From NCBI RefSeq assembly GCF_022808775.1, contig NZ_JAKZLA010000005.1, forward strand, positions 208,967 to 272,966: a stretch of 64,000 bases of DNA. The letters are read 5' to 3'. This stretch comes from Geothrix terrae. Its GTDB lineage: Bacteria; Acidobacteriota; Holophagae; Holophagales; Holophagaceae. Made by a program: the position numbers and the translations under genes. The notes under the pieces were generated by a model. The model made no database searches. It was not told the DNA's origin and saw only the letters and a program-made list of their open reading frames with translations. Shown in pieces: positions 53,689 through 61,712 of this stretch (its first letter is position 1; each line of letters starts with the position of its first letter).

Positions 53689-54546
53689 TCAGGTGGTGGC
53701 CACCAGCAGCTCTTCGGCGGGGTTGGGGGGGCGGAGGCCGTCGGTGCGGTTTGCGAAGTAGCGCTGGGCCAGGGTGCCGGAGGAGACGTGCCGCGCCTCG
53801 TGGAAGCCGGCCTCGCGGGCGAGGGCCACCAGCTCCGGCGGGTCGAAGAAGCTGAGGAAGGGCGTGCCGCTGGCCCGCGCGCCCTCCATGGCCCGCGCCA
53901 TGCCCGGGCGCACCCCGGGATCGGCCAGCTCGAGGGGCACCAGGAAGGACATCACCAGCGTGGAGCCCGGCGCCAGGGCCGCGACCCAGCCCAGCGTGGC
54001 CGCCACCGCCTCCCGGGTGAGGTACATGCTCACGCCCGTGGAGGCCACCACCGCCGGCCGCGCCGGGTCGAAGCCCGCCGCCGCCAGCCGCTCCCACTCG
54101 CCGTCACCGGCCTCGAAGTCCACGGGCACAAGCCGCAGCCAGGCCGGGAGGCCGTAGCCCAGGTCCAGCAGCCGCTGGCGCTTCCAGGCCTGGGGTCCGG
54201 GCTGGTCCACCTCGAAGACGGTCATGCGGGCGGCGAGATCGGCCCGGCGCTGGGCGAAGGTGTCCAGCCCCGCGCCCAGGAGCACGTACTGCGCCACGCC
54301 CCGGCCCGCCTGCTCCTCCACCCAGTCCTCGATGAACCGCGCCCGCGCCAGGATGGAGGCCCGGAAGGGCCGCGTGAACGGCCCCATGTCCGGCCGCTCC
54401 CGCCACCCCGCCTCCGGCGCCGCCAGCCGCAGCCCCACCTCGTCCCGGAACACCGGCGGCGGCGCATCCACCTCCAGATGCAGCGCCCGCCACAACGCCA
54501 CCCGAATCGCCGTACTGTCCGGTGAAGCCACCGATTCCTCACGCAT
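53689..54546 (-). CDS. SAM-dependent methyltransferase, LCM family
   Basis: A 285-aa methyltransferase of the PF04072 (leucine carboxyl methyltransferase) class: YVLLGAGLDTFAQRRADLA is the AdoMet loop, with VFEVDQPGPQAWKRQRL and STGVSMYLTREAV typical of the family. In bacteria these act on small molecules, often in secondary metabolism; the substrate is unknown. It lies within the accessory region but has the normal GC-rich codon use. Confidence 0.85.
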   Translation of the reverse strand: MREESVASPDSTAIRVALWRALHLEVDAPPPVFRDEVGLRLAAPEAGWRERPDMGPFTRPFRASILARARFIEDWVEEQAGRGVAQYVLLGAGLDTFAQRRADLAARMTVFEVDQPGPQAWKRQRLLDLGYGLPAWLRLVPVDFEAGDGEWERLAAAGFDPARPAVVASTGVSMYLTREAVAATLGWVAALAPGSTLVMSFLVPLELADPGVRPGMARAMEGARASGTPFLSFFDPPELVALAREAGFHEARHVSSGTLAQRYFANRTDGLRPPNPAEELLVATT

Positions 54547-54582
54547 CAGACCCTCGAAAGAACAGCCACCGAGGGAAGTCTA

Positions 54583-54910
54583 GCCGGGGGGCCGAAGCAG
54601 TCTTTAGTCAGTACAGAGACCAAGAGCGTGCCAATTTACTTGTCAGTTCGCGCAATTGAATCCAGATTGACTAAAAAGTACTGAAAAATCAAAACAGTCG
54701 AATAATTAAGCAAAACCTCTATTATTAATCAATCTTGGCCATACATAAGGATCGCGATAGAATTAGCCAAATATCAACTAAAACAATAAGCGAATCATAA
54801 AATATACGGGCCGATGGCGCACCAGATAGATAGTATGACAAATGCATAAGTCGAACAATATTAATAAATCATAATCATAATTTTAAACATAAAACATCCT
54901 CTAAAATAAT
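54583..54910. other. AT-rich intergenic stretch before the HEPN module
   Basis: About 330 bases with no open reading frame of note and a base composition far more AT-rich than the surrounding chromosome (runs such as AATAATTAAG and AATCATAATCATAATTTTAA). It lies downstream of the HEPN module. It marks recently acquired DNA. No inverted repeats of an IS end were found. Confidence 0.7.
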
Positions 54911-55318
54911 TTAATGAATTGCTCGATATATATATGCATCTTCAACTAATTGACCATTTATAACATTACGACTGAACCGAATACCTGAAATACCAGGTCC
55001 GGTAGAAATAACCGTTCGAATCATCAGAAAAATTGGATTTTTATCCTCTACTACCGAAACGTCCTTCATTCCAACTGGCGTTATATTTCGAGGAATTTTC
55101 TTAATAGCCATTGTTATTTTTCGATACACAGCCTTGGGACCATGAAGGCGAACTTCAGGAGAGGCAATAACGAGGCGCCAATTTTTCTGATCCGGAAGCA
55201 GGAGCCAAAAGGCACCTTTAACCATTAGATTTAGTCTATCGAGCGCCGTGATAAGCGCAGCACCAGAATTGATCATGTCGGAAGTAAGGTACTCGCCTAC
55301 CAATAATTCTTGAGCCAT
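54911..55318 (-). CDS. Partner protein of the HEPN gene, family not recognised
   Basis: A 135-aa protein opening MAQELLVGEYLTSDMINSGA and LNLMVKGAFWLLLPDQKNWR, with a central beta-rich part and ending in DAYIYRAIH. Not recognised. The start at 55318 leaves a 22-base overlap with the HEPN gene; an ATG at 55348 would overlap further. Codon use is AT-rich like the HEPN gene. The tight overlap suggests a functional pair, such as a toxin-antitoxin or defence module. Confidence 0.55.
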   Translation of the reverse strand: MAQELLVGEYLTSDMINSGAALITALDRLNLMVKGAFWLLLPDQKNWRLVIASPEVRLHGPKAVYRKITMAIKKIPRNITPVGMKDVSVVEDKNPIFLMIRTVISTGPGISGIRFSRNVINGQLVEDAYIYRAIH

Positions 55319-55713
55319 TTGAGCAACCCGTGGGTTCGTGATGTACATGCCGAATAAAGGTCTCGAGCCTGACCTTCGGAAATAGAGAGAATATATCTTG
55401 AACTTTCATTCCAGTCTTTTGCAACAGCCCAGTTTAATTGGAGCATTTCATTTGCTCTCATTGCGGCCTCGAAAGCGGTCCAAATTCCAGCTGTTTGAAG
55501 TAAAGACTTGAGATCATGGGAGAAGCTTTCATTAGCCAAACGCTTATTAGGAAAGTCGTAACGGCGAGTTTGTTTGGCTATCGCTGCCTTTACGGCACAT
55601 TCGACGGCATATCCCATGAGGTAGTAGCTTCCAGCATAGCTGCCTCGCTCGAGCAACATTTTCGCCTCGCGCGATCGAAGGCGAGATAGACGTTGTAAGT
55701 CCTGCCGATTCAT
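55297..55713 (-). CDS. HEPN domain protein
   Basis: A 138-aa protein with the HEPN pattern LLERGSYAGSYYLMGYAVEC followed by AVKAAIA, then a FSHDLKSLLQTAG helix. HEPN proteins are RNases in toxin-antitoxin and defence systems or nucleotide-binding partners. I see no perfect RX4-6H motif, so nuclease activity is uncertain. Codon use is visibly AT-richer than neighbours. It is coupled to the following gene by overlap. Confidence 0.72.
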   Translation of the reverse strand: MNRQDLQRLSRLRSREAKMLLERGSYAGSYYLMGYAVECAVKAAIAKQTRRYDFPNKRLANESFSHDLKSLLQTAGIWTAFEAAMRANEMLQLNWAVAKDWNESSRYILSISEGQARDLYSACTSRTHGLLKWLKNYW

Positions 55714-55786
55714 GATTTGAAGTCACCCCAAAACAGTCAGCAAGGTCAAGCTTAGAGCCAACTGAATCGTTACGTTGAGAGATTCC

Positions 55787-55853
55787 CACCGGTTCGTCAG
55801 AGGTTCTTGGCAAGCATCTTCGAGCAAAACCAATGGGGTGTCCACCACTCATC
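55787..55853 (-). repeat. 67-bp dispersed repeat, copy 2
   Basis: Partner of 53498-53564 (blocks CGGTTCG, ATCTTCGA, CAATGGGGTGTCCACC). Read on the minus strand from ATG it gives MSGGHPIGFARRCLP, parallel to MKGGHPIDSVRRYFP in copy 1. It lies 75 bases upstream of the HEPN gene. Confidence 0.6.
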
Positions 55854-55875
55854 ATGCCCCAATCCCACCCACTTT

Positions 55876-55904
55876 TATCGGTGTTCATCTGTGTTCATCG
55901 GTGG
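55876..55904. repeat. Direct repeat GTGTTCATC motif
   Basis: GTGTTCATC occurs twice in 20 bases (55881-55900), followed by GGTGG. Motifs of this kind are scattered between genes in many environmental bacteria. Role unknown. Confidence 0.4.
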
Positions 55905-55919
55905 TTACTTTCTTCTTTT

Positions 55920-57002
55920 TCATTTCCCAGGATTCGCCGGCGCATCCCGCTTGTACCACTGCGCCTGCCCATAGACGGGCTTCACCTTCTGCTCCAGCGC
56001 TTCAAGCTGGCCGGCATTCAGTGGCAGGAACTCCCCCGCGATGCGGACGTTCTCTTCGAGCTGGGCCACGTTGTCCACGCCGATGATGACGGTGCTCACG
56101 GGGTGGCTCAGGGTGTAGCGCATGGCCTCTTTGATGGTGAGGGTGCCGGGGCGGTCGTATTTCGCGGGGCCGCGCTGCTTCTCGGGCGGGGGCGGCTGGA
56201 CGCCGGCCAGGAGGCGGCCGCGGGCGGGGATCTTCATGCCGATGATGCCCATCTCCTTCTCCACGGCCAGGGGCAGCAGAGTCTTCTTGAAGGGCAGGTG
56301 CCAGGTGTCGGCGGCGTTGAAGGCCATGAGCACCGTGTCGAAGGGGAAGCGGCGGATGGCCTCGGCCAGCACGTCCGGGTCCGTGTGGCCGCTGAGGCCC
56401 AGGAAGCGCACCAGCTTCTGGTCGCGGGCCTTCTGGAAGGCCTCCAGGGCGCCGCCCTTGGCGCAGACGCGCTCGACGTCGTCCATGGTGCTCATGGCGT
56501 GGAGCTGCCAGAGGTCCACGTGATCGGTCTGGAGCAGCTTCAGCGAGGTCTCCAGCAGCCGCAGCGAGCCGTCCGCCGTGCGGTCGTGGGTCTTGGTGGC
56601 GAGGAAGGCCTCAGCCCGCCGCCGCTTCATCACCTGCCCGAAGTACTGCTCGCTCCAGCGGGCCTCGCCGCCATAGCGGGCGGAGGTGTCGCAGTAGTTC
56701 ACGCCCAGGTCCAGGGCCCGCTCGATGAGGGGGATGGCCACCTTCTCGTTGTGGGGCTTCTCGATGGACGCCTGGCCGCCGAGGCTGAAGATCCCCACCT
56801 TGTGCCCCGTGCGCCCCAGGTTGCGGGTGGGCATGGCCTCGGCGGTGGCGGGGTTGAAGGGCGCGTGGGGCGTGGGATGGTGGATCACGGGCTCCGCGCC
56901 CGCGACGGCCTCTACTGCCGCGAGGCGGGTGGCGACAAGGCCCGCCGCGGCGGCGGCCCCCAGCTTGAACAGATCGCGTCGGGTGGTGCCGGCCTCGGAC
57001 AT
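55920..57002 (-). CDS. Tat-exported aldo/keto reductase
   Basis: A 360-aa aldo/keto reductase-like protein. A twin-arginine leader TTRRDLFKLGAAAAAGLVA (from residue 6) is followed by the barrel with LGRTGHKVGIFSLGG, LGVNYCDTSARYG (Asp/Tyr) and VDLWQLHAM. Late helices contain a VSTVIIGVDNVAQLEENV segment. Export of a folded, cofactor-loaded reductase to the periplasm is unusual and explains the Tat leader. The substrate is unknown. The start at 57002 places the leader at the N-terminus. Confidence 0.87.
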   Translation of the reverse strand: MSEAGTTRRDLFKLGAAAAAGLVATRLAAVEAVAGAEPVIHHPTPHAPFNPATAEAMPTRNLGRTGHKVGIFSLGGQASIEKPHNEKVAIPLIERALDLGVNYCDTSARYGGEARWSEQYFGQVMKRRRAEAFLATKTHDRTADGSLRLLETSLKLLQTDHVDLWQLHAMSTMDDVERVCAKGGALEAFQKARDQKLVRFLGLSGHTDPDVLAEAIRRFPFDTVLMAFNAADTWHLPFKKTLLPLAVEKEMGIIGMKIPARGRLLAGVQPPPPEKQRGPAKYDRPGTLTIKEAMRYTLSHPVSTVIIGVDNVAQLEENVRIAGEFLPLNAGQLEALEQKVKPVYGQAQWYKRDAPANPGK

Positions 57003-57033
57003 GGCGTCCTCCGTGGGATTCAGGATCTCGCCA

Positions 57034-57450
57034 TCATGATCGCACCAGGAAGGCCTCCAGGTGCGCCAGGGCCTCATCAACGGCCCCGTAGGTCCGGAAG
57101 GCCACGCCGTCCTGCCGGATGCCCGTGAGCATCTTGCTGACGCGCACACCTTCGCGGGCTAGGCAGAGCACGGGCTTGCCGCGCTCCAGGGCGTAGGCGA
57201 TCTCGAAGCCCACGCCGTGGGAGGGCGTGCTCACCTCGGCCACGACGGCTTCGCTGGCGCGGAGCCAGGCCGTGTCCCTCGCGAACACCGCCTCGGGGGC
57301 CAAGCCGCCGTCCGAAGCCATGGCCGATTCGGCGGCCAGGTGCGCCGTCAGCACGCGGTGGCCCAGGGCCTCCATGCGGTCCACCAGGGCCGCCACCACG
57401 GGCTGGTCCCCGCGACCGCCGGTGAGGGAACACGAAAGGTACAGATCCAC
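57034..57450 (-). CDS. Nucleoside 2-deoxyribosyltransferase-like protein
   Basis: A 138-aa protein of the nucleoside deoxyribosyltransferase/DNPH1 family (PF05014). VDLYLSCSLTGGRGDQPVVA, then FARDTAWLRASEAVVAEVST and SHGVGFEIAYALERGKPVLC carries the nucleophile Glu (GFEIAYAL). It may cleave or swap deoxynucleotide bases. I chose GTG at 57450 because GGGAGG precedes it within the S46 stop region; ATG at 57474 overlaps the upstream gene more. Confidence 0.75.
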   Translation of the reverse strand: MDLYLSCSLTGGRGDQPVVAALVDRMEALGHRVLTAHLAAESAMASDGGLAPEAVFARDTAWLRASEAVVAEVSTPSHGVGFEIAYALERGKPVLCLAREGVRVSKMLTGIRQDGVAFRTYGAVDEALAHLEAFLVRS

Positions 57451-57454
57451 GGTC

Positions 57455-59545
57455 CTACCTCCCCAGCAGCTCATCCGCGAGGTACCCGCCGCCCATCACT
57501 TTCCGCAGGGCCTCGAGGATGGCGCGGGCATCGGTGGCCACGGCGCGCTTGGTGTCGGGGTCGTAGACGTAGTAGCCGCCCTGCCCTTCGAACACGCTGT
57601 CGAAGTTGATGCCCACGAACTCGCCCTTCGCGTTCACCACAGGGCTGCCGCTGTTGCCGCCCACGGTGTCGCAGGCGTAGATGAAGTTGAAGGGGGTGGC
57701 CAGGTCCAGCTTCGCCTGCCGCTTGAGCCAGCGCTCCGGCAGGGTCCAGGCCCCGTGCTCCGCCGCCGCGGCGTTGCCGCCCCAGCCCAGGTGCCGGTCG
57801 TACATCCCCATGAACGTCGTGAAGGGCTGGGCCAGGGTGCCCGTGCCGTTGGCGTAGGTGGCGACGGGGCCGTAGCCCAGCCGCAGGGTGAAGGTGGCAT
57901 CCGGATAGACGGCCCGGCCGAAGGCCTTGAAGCGGGCCTCGGCGATGCGTCCACCGTGCTCGTTGAAGACACCGGTGACCTCGGCCTCCATCCGCGTGTG
58001 GATGGCGCGGCCGAAGGGATCGACCTTCCGCGCCAGGAGGATCATGGAATCCGTGCTGGCGTCGATCGCGGTCTTGCCGCCTTCGGCCAGCGCCTTCCGC
58101 ACGGCGGGATCGTCCAGCTTCGTGCCCGCCACCGCGGCCTGGGCCACGGCCTCGGGGGTCTGACCGCCCAGCAGGGCCTTCACGAAGGGATGCTCCGCGC
58201 CCAGCTCGTCCTGGGCCTCCCGCAGCCCCGCCGCCAGCAGGGTGGCGTCGATGGGCTTCTGCACGGGCCGGGGCGAGAGGAGCTGCGCCCGGGTGGCCTT
58301 GAGGTTGCCCTCGCTGAACTCGCTGAGCCGCTCGGCCGACGGCTTGGCCAGCTCGTCCGCGAGCCGCACCAGCGTGAGGGCGTGGCGCAGGGTCGCCACC
58401 CGGCCCACCAGGGTGCCGCGGCCGGCATCGAGGTAGGTGGCCTCCTTCAGCAGCGCCTTCTGCCGTTCCACGGCCTGGGCCACCCGGTCCCAGCTTCCGC
58501 CCACGCGGGCCTGCAGGGCGGGATCCTTGGCCACGGCGGCCTTCAGGGCGGCCTCGGCATCGGCCACCTTCTTCAGGTTCTCCGGCTTGGCGAGGCCCAG
58601 GAGCTGGCCGCTGAGCCGCTTGTGGCCGTTCTCGATGCCGTAGATGGCCTCGGCGGCGAGGCGGTGCGCCTCGGGCGAGGTGGCCGAATACGCCTGGAGG
58701 GCCTGCTTCTGGCGCTCCAGGGTGCGGAGCTGGAAGGGGATGCCGGTGTCGCGGGCGTAGGCCATCTGGGCGTGGGTCTGCTGGCGGTAGGTGATGCCCG
58801 GATGCCCCGAGATGAAGGTCAGCTCGCCCATGGCCACGCCCTTCGCGCTGAAGGGGAGGAGGGCCTCGGGCCGGTAGGGCTTCCCGTCCTCGTAGACGCG
58901 GAACAGGGAGAAATCCAGGTTGTGGCGGGGGTAGGTGTAGTTGTCGGGGTCGCCGCCAAAGGCCGCCACCTGGAGCTCCGGCGCCGCGACCAGCCGCACG
59001 TCGCTGAACTTCTTGTAGCGGTAGAGCCAGTACTCGCCGCCCTGGTAGAGGGTGACGGGCTCGCAGGTGAGGCCGGTCTTTGCCTCCTCGGTCCGGCGGA
59101 GATCCGCCAGGGCGTTGAGCCTGGCCATGAGCGCCTCCTGGTCCGACATGCCGGGCTTCACGGCGCCGTTCACCCGCGCCGTCACGTCCTTCATGGAGAC
59201 GAGCATCATCAGCTCCAGGCCCGGCACCTTGATCTCCTGGCTCCGCCGGGCCGCGGTGAAGCCGTTCTTCACCAGGTCCGCCTGGGCCGTGGACACCTGG
59301 GCGATGGCGCCCCGGCCCACGTGGTGGTTGGTCACCACCAGGCCGTCGCGGCTCACGAAGGCCCCCGTGCCGCCGGGGAAGCGCACCGTGGCGAGCTGCA
59401 GGTTCTTCAGCCAGGCCGCGTCCAGATCCACGCCGTACTTGGCCTTGATCTGCTTCACGGGAATGTTGTCGAAGGTCCACATGCCTTCGTCCGCGCGCAG
59501 CGCGGGCAGGGCGGCAAGCAGGAGGGCGAGGGCGGTGAGGCGCAT
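57455..59545 (-). CDS. S46 dipeptidyl-peptidase (third in tandem)
   Basis: A 696-aa precursor with signal peptide (MRLTALALLLAALPALRA). The S46 hallmarks are EGMWTFDNIPVKQI, TNHHVGRG (catalytic His) and GGNSGSPVVNAKGEFVG (catalytic Ser). The S1 position after FD is Ser (NFDSVFEGQGG), where DPP7-type enzymes have Gly and DPP11 Arg, so its specificity may differ. It cuts dipeptides from N-termini in the periplasm. It is the last of three tandem copies on the minus strand. Confidence 0.93.
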   Translation of the reverse strand: MRLTALALLLAALPALRADEGMWTFDNIPVKQIKAKYGVDLDAAWLKNLQLATVRFPGGTGAFVSRDGLVVTNHHVGRGAIAQVSTAQADLVKNGFTAARRSQEIKVPGLELMMLVSMKDVTARVNGAVKPGMSDQEALMARLNALADLRRTEEAKTGLTCEPVTLYQGGEYWLYRYKKFSDVRLVAAPELQVAAFGGDPDNYTYPRHNLDFSLFRVYEDGKPYRPEALLPFSAKGVAMGELTFISGHPGITYRQQTHAQMAYARDTGIPFQLRTLERQKQALQAYSATSPEAHRLAAEAIYGIENGHKRLSGQLLGLAKPENLKKVADAEAALKAAVAKDPALQARVGGSWDRVAQAVERQKALLKEATYLDAGRGTLVGRVATLRHALTLVRLADELAKPSAERLSEFSEGNLKATRAQLLSPRPVQKPIDATLLAAGLREAQDELGAEHPFVKALLGGQTPEAVAQAAVAGTKLDDPAVRKALAEGGKTAIDASTDSMILLARKVDPFGRAIHTRMEAEVTGVFNEHGGRIAEARFKAFGRAVYPDATFTLRLGYGPVATYANGTGTLAQPFTTFMGMYDRHLGWGGNAAAAEHGAWTLPERWLKRQAKLDLATPFNFIYACDTVGGNSGSPVVNAKGEFVGINFDSVFEGQGGYYVYDPDTKRAVATDARAILEALRKVMGGGYLADELLGR

Positions 59546-59596
59546 GGGGGCTCCGAAAAGGGGCCCCGAAGGGCCCCTGGCATCAGTCGTTCGGGC

Positions 59597-61693
59597 TTAC
59601 TTGCCGGTCAGCTCGGCGGCGAGGTGGGGCGCGTCGTAGATCTTCACGAGGGCCTCCAGGATGGCCCGGGCGTCCACGGAGACGCTGCGGTTCACCTTCT
59701 CGTCGTAGAAGTAGCGGCCGGCGTTGCCTTCGATGTTGCCGTCGAAGAGCAGGCCCACCAGCTCGCCCTTGCGGTTCACCACGGGGCTGCCGGAGTTGCC
59801 GCCGGTGGTGTCCACGGCGTGGGAGAAGTTGAGGGGCGTCTTCAGGTCCAGCTTGCCCATGCGGTCCAGCCAGCGCTGGGGCAGGTGCCAGTCGGTGTAG
59901 TCCTTCGCGTCGTTGCCCCCCCAGCCGAAGTGGCGGTCATAGAGGCCGGCCCAGGTGGTGAAGGGCTGCTGGAGGGTGCCGTTGGCGGGATAGGTGGCCA
60001 CGGCGCCGTAGGTGATGCGCAGCGTGCCCGTGGCGTCCGGCGGCAGGGTCTTGCCGTAGACCGCGAAGCGGGCCTTGGCGATGCGGGCGCCGTGCTCTTC
60101 CAGGATGGCCTTCACGTCGTCCTGCTTCTTGCGGAGGCCCAGCAGGATGGGCTCCAGCTTGCGGGCCAGCACGATCATGGGATCGGTGCTCTCGGCCACG
60201 GCCTTCTGGCCGCCGTCAACCAGAGCCTTGCGCACGGCGGGATCGTTCAGCTTCGTGCCCCCCACGGCGGCCTTGGCGACGTCCTCGGGCTTCTTGCCAC
60301 CGAGGATCGCGGCCACGAAGGGGTGCTGCGGGCCCAGCTCCCGTGCCGCATCCTCGAGGCTCCGGGTGAAGAGGAGGGTCTCCAGCTCGGGGCTGGGGGA
60401 CTGGCCCATCATGCCCATGGCGGGGCCGGAGAGGCGGGTCTTCAGGGCCTTGAGGCCGCCCTCGGAGCGGTACTCCGTCAGGCGCTTCTCCACGGGCAGC
60501 TCCTGCTGGGCGGCCAGGCGCACCAGGGCCTGGGCCTGGCCCAGGGTCGCGGAGCGGGCCGCACCGACGACCTGGGCCTCCTTCATGTAGCCCTTCTGGA
60601 GCTGGATCGCCTGCTCGACGCGCGCCCAGCTCTGGCCGGTGGTGGCCGCCAGCTTGGGATCCTTCGCCACGGCGGCCTTCAGGGCCTTCTCGGCGGCCTC
60701 GAGGCGCTTCATGGCCTCCGCATCCTTCAGGCCGGCCAGGGAGCCCTCATTGGCCTTGGCGCCGTTGTTCACGCCCAGGATCAGGGTCTGGACCTGGCGG
60801 GCGTGCTCGGCGTCCTGCTTGCCGTACTCCTCGAGGATGGCGCGGGTGCGGTCCGCGTTCTTCAGGTAGGTGGGGATGCCGAAGTCGCGGTCGTACTTCA
60901 TCTGGGCGAAGGTCTGCAGGCGGCTGGTGCGGCCGGGGTGGCCCACCACGAAGGTGAGGTCGCCGGCCTTCAGGCCCTCGGTGCTCCAGGTGAGGTGGTG
61001 GGCCGGATGGTAGGGCTGGTCGTTCTCGTAGACGCGGACCATGGAGAAGTCCAGGTCGTGGCGGGGGTAGGTGAAGTTGTCGTAGTCGCCGCCGAAGGCC
61101 GCCACGGCGATCTCGGGCGCGGCCACCAGGCGGATGTCCTTGAACACCTTGAAGCCGTACATCCAGGTCTCGCCGCCCTGGTAGAGGTTCACCACGTCAT
61201 AGGTGAGGCCAGTCTTCTTCTCCAGCTCGGCCTTGATGGCGTCCAGCTCCCTGGCGCGGACTTCGGCGGCCTGCTTCTCGGTGAGGCCGGGCTTCACGGC
61301 CTTGGCGACACGCTCGGTCACGTTCTCCATGGCCATGAGGGTGCGGTAGGTGAGGCCGGGGATCTTGATCTCCTGGTCGCGGCTCATGGCCACGAAGCCG
61401 TTCTTCACCAGATCGCGGTCCTTGGTGGACAGGCGGGCCAGGGAGCCCCGGGTGCAGTGGTGGTTCGTGACCACCAGGCCGTCGGCGCTCACGAAGGAGC
61501 CCGTGCAGCCGCCCAGGGTGAGGGTGGAGAGGCGCACATGGTCGATCCAGGCCTGGCCGGGCTCGAAGGCGTACTTCTCCTTGAGCTGCTTCAGGGGCAG
61601 GTTGTCGAAGGTCCACATGCCCTCTTCGGCCCGGAGGACCGGCAGGGCGAGCGTCGAGACGAGGGCGAGGGCGAGAATCGGAAGGCGTCGCAT
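59597..61693 (-). CDS. S46 dipeptidyl-peptidase (second in tandem)
   Basis: A 698-aa precursor (signal MRRLPILALALVSTLALPVLRA). EGMWTFDNLPLKQLKEKY, TNHHCTRG (His) and GGNSGSPVVNRKGELVG (Ser) define S46. The S1 position is Gly (LFDGNIEG), predicting DPP7-like preference for hydrophobic P1 residues. TNHHC has the Cys found in classical DPP7/11. It is separated by 51 bases from the next copy. Confidence 0.94.
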   Translation of the reverse strand: MRRLPILALALVSTLALPVLRAEEGMWTFDNLPLKQLKEKYAFEPGQAWIDHVRLSTLTLGGCTGSFVSADGLVVTNHHCTRGSLARLSTKDRDLVKNGFVAMSRDQEIKIPGLTYRTLMAMENVTERVAKAVKPGLTEKQAAEVRARELDAIKAELEKKTGLTYDVVNLYQGGETWMYGFKVFKDIRLVAAPEIAVAAFGGDYDNFTYPRHDLDFSMVRVYENDQPYHPAHHLTWSTEGLKAGDLTFVVGHPGRTSRLQTFAQMKYDRDFGIPTYLKNADRTRAILEEYGKQDAEHARQVQTLILGVNNGAKANEGSLAGLKDAEAMKRLEAAEKALKAAVAKDPKLAATTGQSWARVEQAIQLQKGYMKEAQVVGAARSATLGQAQALVRLAAQQELPVEKRLTEYRSEGGLKALKTRLSGPAMGMMGQSPSPELETLLFTRSLEDAARELGPQHPFVAAILGGKKPEDVAKAAVGGTKLNDPAVRKALVDGGQKAVAESTDPMIVLARKLEPILLGLRKKQDDVKAILEEHGARIAKARFAVYGKTLPPDATGTLRITYGAVATYPANGTLQQPFTTWAGLYDRHFGWGGNDAKDYTDWHLPQRWLDRMGKLDLKTPLNFSHAVDTTGGNSGSPVVNRKGELVGLLFDGNIEGNAGRYFYDEKVNRSVSVDARAILEALVKIYDAPHLAAELTGK

Positions 61694-61712
61694 GATGGCT
61701 CCAGGGTGGGGG

